From Sediminicultor sp035648055 (GTDB lineage: Bacteria; Atribacterota; Phoenicimicrobiia; Phoenicimicrobiales; Phoenicimicrobiaceae), in contig DASRMF010000069.1 in NCBI GenBank assembly GCA_035648055.1, forward strand, positions 1 through 11,607: a DNA stretch of 11,607 nt, given 5' to 3'. The notes beneath the pieces are model-generated. The model saw only the letters and a list, made by a program, of their open reading frames with translations, ran no database searches and was not told the origin of the DNA. The translations under genes and the position numbers were made by a program. Position 1 is the stretch's first letter; each line of letters starts with the position of its first letter. Positions 6,376 through 11,607 of this stretch are shown here, piece by piece.

Positions 6376-8163
6376 TTGAAAATTAATAAATTGTTTTTAC
6401 CTATAATTATTTTATTTATTTTAATGACTATAACTTTAGTTGTTTTTTCTGCCAATAGCTCAAATCTTCCTAAAGATTTTAACACCAATGGTGACTTAAT
6501 TAATGGCTGGTACTGGCTCCGGGATAATTCCCTTCAAAATTACGCCCAATGGACTTTCGAAAATATTCCATCTGGAAATAATGATTTAACCCTTGATATT
6601 ACTGCTTTGGCCACTGACCGTCCGGATGGAAGAAAAGGTTTCCCTGCTGAATTCTTACTCATCTATGAGGTACCAGGCGGAAATGTCTTTGTAACTCAAA
6701 AAGTTACTTTACCGAATGTATCATCACCCAGTGATTCGGTTGGCTATACCTGCCAAGGTCAGGTTATTATTCCCAGATTAATTCTTCAGGAGGCTTCTGT
6801 TCTTTTTCTGCGAATTGAACGAATTTCCCTTGATACAAATCACGTTGCTTTTAAAAAAGGAAGCATTGAGATAGTAGAAACTACTGGAGAAGAAACATTC
6901 CCTCCTTATCAAGAGACTCAATTTAACCAGGGCAATCAATTACCTGATACAAATAATCAGAATGAGGCATTTATAATTCAACCTGGTACTTATCAGGGAA
7001 GCCTTGGTGGACAAATAGCAGGAGATCAAATCGATAAAGAGGATTGGTACGGTTTAAACTTACAGGAAGGACAGATTATTAATCTCCAACTTGCTCAACC
7101 TTCCGGTGGTAATTTTACTATTTATTTAAGAAAACCTGGATCAACTTCCAGTATTGGTTCCGCCACAAGACAAGATAATATTAGGACTCTCCAGTACGTA
7201 GCAACTATTAGCGGGATATGGTTTATCAGGATAAATCGTTCTTCCGGTGAGGGGAATTATCAGCTTTCGGTGGATATTCAGAATCAAAATGATGCAGGAA
7301 GCAATCACGATGCCGGAGATTCTTTTGAGGATTCGATGGCTCTTTATCCTGGAGTCTTTAATGGATTCTTAAATATGATAGATAAGGTAGATTGGTATAA
7401 TATAAATCTTTCAGAGAGTCAGACTATAAGTCTCCAACTTTTTATGCCACCTGAAGCTAACTTTAGGCTCTATCTGTACCGCCCTGGATCTAGTTCTTCA
7501 AGAGCAGTTTCGCCAACCCCTCAAGGTAATATGACAACTCTACAGTATGCAGCTGATACTAGTGGGATTTGGGGAATCAGGGTTACTCGTTCATCAGGAG
7601 AAGGGGATTACCAGCTTTCCATAAATGTCTCCGGTTACCCGTCTGGCCAGATAGAACAATCACAATCTGTTTCTGCAGAAAGGTTCACTGCCAACAAGTT
7701 TAGATCTAATGGTAACTTAATTCAGGGTTGGTATTGGTTGCGAGATTCTTCCCTACAGCAATATGCGGAATGGACCTTTGAAAATATTCCATCAGGAAAT
7801 ACCGATCTAACCTTGGACATTACTGCACTCGCTACTAATCAAGCCGGTGGAGGCAGCGGTTTTCCTGCCAGGTTTAAACTTATTTATGGGTTTCCAGGTA
7901 GCGGCTCAATGGGAGGAGTTTTTAAAACTGCAGAAATCACCTTACCTAATGTATCACCTCCAAATGATCCGGTTGGTTATACTTGCCATGCTTTAGTAAC
8001 CATTCCGAGATCTTTTATAGCCGGAGCTACCACTTTTTTCTTTAGAGTAGAACGTATATCACCTAACGATAACCATGTAGCTTTTAATCAAGAAAGTATT
8101 ACTTTATTTACCGAAGAACCATCATCCGGTTTCCGCGAAATCGGGAGATCTGGTACTAAATAA
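6376..8163 (+). CDS. Secreted protein: GWYWLRD domain, two PPC domains, second GWYWLRD domain
   Basis: A 595-residue exported protein of unknown function. Residues 1-26 are a signal peptide (KINK, then a long hydrophobic core ending VFSAN). Domain A1 (about 35-168) and A2 (about 437-579) are copies of one unrecognised module: both carry NG-LI-GWYWLRD, then YAxWTFENIPSG, LDITALAT, TLPNV, VGYTC and NHVAF, a pattern suggestive of a beta-sandwich. Between them lie two bacterial pre-peptidase C-terminal (PPC) domains (about 196-300 and 312-418), each with DWY near the start, a REKPGS-like strand (LRKPGS, LYRPGS), a LQY segment, SGIW and R-SSGEG-YQLS at the end. PPC domains usually accompany secreted enzymes, but no catalytic domain is seen. 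The start is TTG at 6376 with AAGGAG 9 bases upstream. It is the first gene after the riboswitch-terminator and is paralogous to the gene at the right edge. Confidence 0.82.
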   Translation: MKINKLFLPIIILFILMTITLVVFSANSSNLPKDFNTNGDLINGWYWLRDNSLQNYAQWTFENIPSGNNDLTLDITALATDRPDGRKGFPAEFLLIYEVPGGNVFVTQKVTLPNVSSPSDSVGYTCQGQVIIPRLILQEASVLFLRIERISLDTNHVAFKKGSIEIVETTGEETFPPYQETQFNQGNQLPDTNNQNEAFIIQPGTYQGSLGGQIAGDQIDKEDWYGLNLQEGQIINLQLAQPSGGNFTIYLRKPGSTSSIGSATRQDNIRTLQYVATISGIWFIRINRSSGEGNYQLSVDIQNQNDAGSNHDAGDSFEDSMALYPGVFNGFLNMIDKVDWYNINLSESQTISLQLFMPPEANFRLYLYRPGSSSSRAVSPTPQGNMTTLQYAADTSGIWGIRVTRSSGEGDYQLSINVSGYPSGQIEQSQSVSAERFTANKFRSNGNLIQGWYWLRDSSLQQYAEWTFENIPSGNTDLTLDITALATNQAGGGSGFPARFKLIYGFPGSGSMGGVFKTAEITLPNVSPPNDPVGYTCHALVTIPRSFIAGATTFFFRVERISPNDNHVAFNQESITLFTEEPSSGFREIGRSGTK

Positions 8164-8225
8164 AGATAAATGTAAATAAAATTCTACTTAACAATACTAT
8201 AAAATTGGATACTAATAAATTACAA

Positions 8226-8265
8226 AAGGATAAGAGTGCCTTATTTTTGAGGTACTCTTATCCTT
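8226..8265 (+). repeat. Long perfect-stem inverted repeat between exported-protein genes
   Basis: AAGGATAAGAGTGCC (8226-8240) pairs with GGTACTCTTATCCTT (8251-8265) over 15 pairs, one of them G-T, around a 10-base loop. On the plus strand no T run follows (GATAAGTAAG), so a classical terminator is not supported; on the minus strand only four T follow. The remaining part of this 250-base gap (8164-8413) is AT-rich with nothing else that I can support. Confidence 0.65.
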
Positions 8266-8413
8266 GATAAGTAAGATAGTAGCAAAAATTGCAAAGGAAA
8301 TAACTTGTATAAGTTGAAATATAAAATATAAAATTGGCATAAAAAATTAAATTTTCCCATAAACTATCAAAAAATCTATTATTTTTAAAAAAATTATAGG
8401 AGCCAGGATTATA

Positions 8414-9418
8414 ATGATGAATAAAAAATATTTGAAGATAGAAGTCATTTTTTTATGCTTCGTTATTATCACCCTCAGTTTTTTCATCCTTCTTCAAGCT
8501 CAAGAAACAAGAGATTTTCCCCAGTTAACCTCTTTGGAAGCGGCTGCCCTGGCTTACCAGGAAGCTCGAAAGTGGGACCGTGAAGCAGTCTTGTGGTATA
8601 TGAATCCTCATGGAGGAAAATTAGATTATAACTGGGGAAAAAATGACCTTTCCTGGGAATGGGGGATTATTTTTGTCCGCCCTAAAGATGATAAAATATA
8701 TAATATTCAAATTGTAAATAACCAGATTGTTTCAATGCGGGAAGAAGAGCATGTAAAAAGAATTTCTCCCATCCTTCCTTCTTTTCCAAAAGGTAAGCCG
8801 GGAATTTCCATGCAGGAGGCAGCACGGGTGGCTTTTTCTTCCGGCGCTCCTTTGTGGGAGAGAGCTTCATCGATTTATATTATAGATAATTCCGTGAGCG
8901 CTTATCGGGGAAAACCGGTGTGGGATTTTCTCTTTGCCTCTCAGTCTGCTGCATATACTATAGACGGATTAACCGGGGAATTATTGTCTATCCACTATTT
9001 TGACCCGAAGACTGGTAAAAAAATAGCACCGGAAGAAGTTAAACACGAATTCTATCCCGATAAGGTGGCCAGGATAAAAGAAGAAAATTTTATCTATGAA
9101 TTTTTTGAAGCAATAGATCGGGGAGATGTTGAACAAATATTTTCTATGATGGATGAAAACCTCGCTGGAAATGAAAATATGCAGGAGATGTGGAAAGTTA
9201 ATTTTTCCAGTTTAGACAAGATTAAAGTGATTCATATCTATCTCGAAAAAGATCAAAAATGGCTCGATAAACAATCCCTCTATGAAGTCAATATCTATAC
9301 GATTTCTAAACCGGGTTCTCCTTATTGTGGTTGGGAGGAGGGTGAAAATACCCGCTGGATAACTGTTACAACTAATGAAGACAACCGAAAAATAATTTCT
9401 ATTACTACTGGTCCGTAA
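8414..9418 (+). CDS. Secreted protein with PepSY-like regions and NTF2/DUF4829-like C-terminus
   Basis: A 334-residue exported protein. Residues 1-30 form a signal peptide or anchor (MMNKKYLKIE, then a hydrophobic core ending LLQAQ). Two regions resemble PepSY units: about 39-110 (SLEAAALAYQEARKW, ending IYNIQIVNNQIVS) and about 131-205 (SMQEAARVAF, ending AAYTIDGLTGELLSIHYFDP), the latter having the typical 'T-DG-TGE' turn. From about 224 the sequence FIYEFFEAIDRGDVEQIFSM begins a DUF4829/NTF2-like fold that ends in a WITVTTNEDNRKIISI strand. PepSY proteins bind or inhibit peptidases or act at the cell envelope; the assignment here is by pattern and is moderate. Two adjacent ATGs exist (8414 and 8417). 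The ribosome site AGGAG at 8398-8402 favours the first. It sits between the domain A protein and a pseudo-metzincin, on the same strand. Confidence 0.72.
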   Translation: MMNKKYLKIEVIFLCFVIITLSFFILLQAQETRDFPQLTSLEAAALAYQEARKWDREAVLWYMNPHGGKLDYNWGKNDLSWEWGIIFVRPKDDKIYNIQIVNNQIVSMREEEHVKRISPILPSFPKGKPGISMQEAARVAFSSGAPLWERASSIYIIDNSVSAYRGKPVWDFLFASQSAAYTIDGLTGELLSIHYFDPKTGKKIAPEEVKHEFYPDKVARIKEENFIYEFFEAIDRGDVEQIFSMMDENLAGNENMQEMWKVNFSSLDKIKVIHIYLEKDQKWLDKQSLYEVNIYTISKPGSPYCGWEEGENTRWITVTTNEDNRKIISITTGP

Positions 9419-9522
9419 AAAAAATTAACTTTATTTATTTTATTTCAAAGTGCAGAATTAAAGGATTCCTGAGTAATAAAGATGGATGAAGATGGAGAGA
9501 TAAAATTGAGGAGGGTGATATA

Positions 9523-10692
9523 ATGATTGAACGTATTAGTTCTAATCAAAATTTTAAAAGTATTATTTATATTTTGTTGTCTATCTTTATAATTATATTT
9601 TCTACTGGAGTAACAGTATTTGCAACGGAAATATACTCTATAGAAGATAAAAGTTTAATACCAAAAAACACCATAGTCTTAGATGAACCATCATCTCAAG
9701 AATTGGTTTATATTTCTTCGGATCAAAGCATCCTTCTATTTAGAAGTTCTACTCCTCAACTAGAACAATTACAGCCAGGAGATGTTTTATGGCTAAACGC
9801 AGCTGTGAATGACAACTATGGTTTTTTACGTCAGATAATATATATAAGCAAAAAAAAAGAATCCAATGATAAAGGTTTAATTATTAAGACTATACCCTGG
9901 ATAGAGAATCACCCTCCTTTTATCTCTGCTCTTATCGCCCAACCTTCTACACTTGAAGCCGGTCAACATAGTTATTTAACCTGTCATGCTGCTGATCAAG
10001 ACGGAGATATGCTCCATTATACCTGGATTTCTTCCGGGGGAACTATTTTAGGAAATGGTCCCGGCATTACCTGGATAGCACCTGAACAAAATGGTGGTTA
10101 TAGTATTTCCTGTGAAGTAATGGATAACAGTGGAGATAAAGATATTAAATTGGTTCAACTTTTTGTAGCAGAAAAACTTCCTCTATTATCTAACGAGGAA
10201 AAAGAATTGATTAGAAGGTTTGGTTGGGGAGGCAACAAGACAATCCGTTGGCCTGATGGCTATGTGGAAGTCTATGATGCCACTAACTTTAGCAAAATGC
10301 AGGAGGTTTTAGACCAATGGAATGAAGTACTGGATGGCAAGGTTATTTTTTATCTAAGCAATAATCCTCGAAGTCCGGTAAAAGTTACCTATAATTCAGC
10401 ATTAAGAAAAGAGAATCTGTGTGGTCATATAGATACTCACTGGCAGAGTTATAGGTTATATGCAGCCGAGATTACCATAAATCCGGATGGTTCTTTTTGT
10501 GGTTATCCGGAAAATAGTTTTGCTTTGTATCTCCATTTCTTCAGTGGAGTAGCTGGATTTAATGCCTGGAAGGGAGAAGTAGTTGAAAAGAGAGATTGGC
10601 AAGACTTTACCCTTATCTCGGAGATTATGCAGATGATGATAAAGGCTCTTTACCAAGTATCGCCTGGTTATGATTTAAATAAGGATCAATAA
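9523..10692 (+). CDS. Secreted Ig/PKD-like protein with degenerate metzincin-type domain
   Basis: A 389-residue exported protein. A signal peptide spans about 1-35 (basic start, hydrophobic core, cleavage near VFATE). Residues about 48-125 form a beta-rich unit with LLFRSSTPQLEQLQPGDVLW and YGFLRQI, a pattern I associate with other secreted proteins. Residues about 129-216 are an Ig/PKD-like domain (AADQDGDMLHYTWISSGG) with C154 and C197 placed for a disulfide. From about 240 the sequence follows matrixin-like proteases: TIRWPDGYVEVY, then LDQWNEVLDGKVIFYLSN, SPVKVTYN and a C300/C326 pair. At the expected zinc site, HExxHxxGxxH reads HFFSGVAGFNA (338-348): only the first His and the Gly remain. 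It is therefore probably not a zinc protease and may bind peptides. GAGGAGG lies 8 bases before the ATG. Domain boundaries are by eye. Confidence 0.72.
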   Translation: MIERISSNQNFKSIIYILLSIFIIIFSTGVTVFATEIYSIEDKSLIPKNTIVLDEPSSQELVYISSDQSILLFRSSTPQLEQLQPGDVLWLNAAVNDNYGFLRQIIYISKKKESNDKGLIIKTIPWIENHPPFISALIAQPSTLEAGQHSYLTCHAADQDGDMLHYTWISSGGTILGNGPGITWIAPEQNGGYSISCEVMDNSGDKDIKLVQLFVAEKLPLLSNEEKELIRRFGWGGNKTIRWPDGYVEVYDATNFSKMQEVLDQWNEVLDGKVIFYLSNNPRSPVKVTYNSALRKENLCGHIDTHWQSYRLYAAEITINPDGSFCGYPENSFALYLHFFSGVAGFNAWKGEVVEKRDWQDFTLISEIMQMMIKALYQVSPGYDLNKDQ

Positions 10693-10829
10693 ATTCCTGT
10701 AAAAATCTATAAATGTCTAAGAGAAAAAAATTTTAAAAAAGGAGGATTTTAAATATTAAGGAAATAATGATTATTTGAGAATAAATAAACTTAGAGAATG
10801 ATAAAATAAAATAAAAGGAGTGACTTATT

Positions 10830-11607
10830 ATGAAAACAGTAAAAGTTTTTATGTTGGTGATTTTCTTTTCTATCTTAATTATTATGAGTTTATTAGTATT
10901 TGCAGAAGATAGTAAACAGGCAAGCGATTTTCAATCAAATGGTGATTTAATTGAAGGTTGGTACTGGCTGAGAGATTCTGCCCTTCAAAATTATGCTGAA
11001 TGGACCTTTGATAATATTCCTCTTGGCCCTGAGGAGATTACCGTACAGATAAACGCTTTGGCTACGGATCGACCAGGTGGAGGTGGGGGATTTAATGCAA
11101 AATTTTTACTTTATTATTCGCTTATAGGAGAGGGAGACATGCCTCTGACGTACATTCCTCCTCAGACAGTAAATTTGGAAAATGTTCATTCTCCGGATGA
11201 CTCTTTTGGGTATAGTTGTCAAGGTCAGGTTACTATCCCAGCATCAACTATTCCTGCAGCGTCAAGGATTTCTTTAAGGATTAGACGCGATTCAGCCCAG
11301 GATAATCATATCGCTTTTAAGGAAGATAGTATAGTTCTATTAACCGATGCAACACATCCCCCCAATGGAGAGCCTTCATCAAATGATGACGATTGTGAAG
11401 GAGCAACTCCAATTCAAGCGGATACTTGTACCGGTAGTCTTGGTGAGGAAGACGCAGAAGGTCATCGAGACGACGTTGACTACTACAGTATTCACTTGGA
11501 AGAAGGGCAGCAAATTACCCTTCAGCTTACGGTTCCGGGAAATGCTAATTATGGCATCTCTTTATTAAATCCTAGCAGAAGCTCTTTAGGCTCTTCTATT
11601 ACCCAGA
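10830..11607 (+). CDS. Secreted GWYWLRD-PPC protein, N-terminal part (cut by window edge)
   Basis: An open frame of 259 codons without a stop that runs off the right edge. Residues 1-25 form a signal peptide (MKTVK, hydrophobic core, VFAED). Residues about 33-171 are a third copy of domain A, with NGDLIEGWYWLRD, YAEWTFDNIP, ALATDRPGGGGGF, FGYSCQGQVTIP and NHIAF all present at the spacing seen in the 6376-8163 gene. A PPC domain begins near 187 (DDCEGATPI, then DVDYYSIHLEEGQQITLQL); unlike the earlier PPC copies it has a Cys pair near its start. The gene is a paralogue of the one at 6376 and probably has a similar modular tail beyond the window. AAAGGAG at 10814-10820 is 9 bases before ATG 10830. 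No riboswitch is seen in the 137-base gap before it. Confidence 0.82.
   Translation, partial: MKTVKVFMLVIFFSILIIMSLLVFAEDSKQASDFQSNGDLIEGWYWLRDSALQNYAEWTFDNIPLGPEEITVQINALATDRPGGGGGFNAKFLLYYSLIGEGDMPLTYIPPQTVNLENVHSPDDSFGYSCQGQVTIPASTIPAASRISLRIRRDSAQDNHIAFKEDSIVLLTDATHPPNGEPSSNDDDCEGATPIQADTCTGSLGEEDAEGHRDDVDYYSIHLEEGQQITLQLTVPGNANYGISLLNPSRSSLGSSITQ

Noticed and set aside
11347..11568. Open frame of 73 codons near the right edge
   Set aside because: It lies in another frame inside the GWYWLRD-PPC gene, whose own frame continues the PPC domain to the edge.

Overview
The window is about 11.6 kb of AT-rich bacterial DNA with strong Gram-positive-style Shine-Dalgarno sites. It reads as a chromosomal segment of an uncultured, probably anaerobic, low-GC lineage. 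Atribacterota or a deep Firmicutes-like group is my best guess, from overall feel only. No rRNA, tRNA, transposase, phage gene or CRISPR array was seen.

Left part (1-6010): conserved household genes. On the minus strand lie an MFS exporter (148-1323) and, after it, the first 19 codons of a probable HAD-family hydrolase cut by the window edge (1-59). On the plus strand follow an adenosine-specific kinase family protein (1517-1999), a PspC/LiaF-like membrane protein (2264-2737) closely followed by a QueG-type double [4Fe-4S] reductase with C-terminal HEAT repeats (2750-3907), and an overlapping NatA/NatB-type ABC exporter pair (4074-6010). Two gaps hold short-repeat debris: a mosaic of microrepeats and palindromes at 1997-2206 and a dispersed palindromic repeat at 3951-3985.

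Right part (6011-11607): a run of exported proteins, all on the plus strand. It opens with an RNA element that resembles the c-di-GMP-I (GEMM-I) riboswitch, overlapped by a strong intrinsic terminator (6172-6214). Next come a 595-residue secreted protein with the order domain A-PPC-PPC-domain A (6376-8163), a secreted protein with PepSY-like halves and an NTF2/DUF4829-like tail (8414-9418), a secreted protein with an Ig/PKD-like domain and a metzincin-like domain that has lost its zinc ligands (9523-10692), and the start of a second domain A-PPC protein running off the right edge (10830-11607). 'Domain A' is a module of about 140 residues marked by GWYWLRD that I do not recognise; three copies are present.

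Taken together, the right half looks like a c-di-GMP-tuned set of extracytoplasmic proteins. How far riboswitch control reaches past the first gene is not shown by the sequence. The most useful leads are the divergent aptamer, the unnamed GWYWLRD domain, the apparent pseudoprotease, and a QueG-like enzyme in which the catalytic aspartate appears to be replaced.
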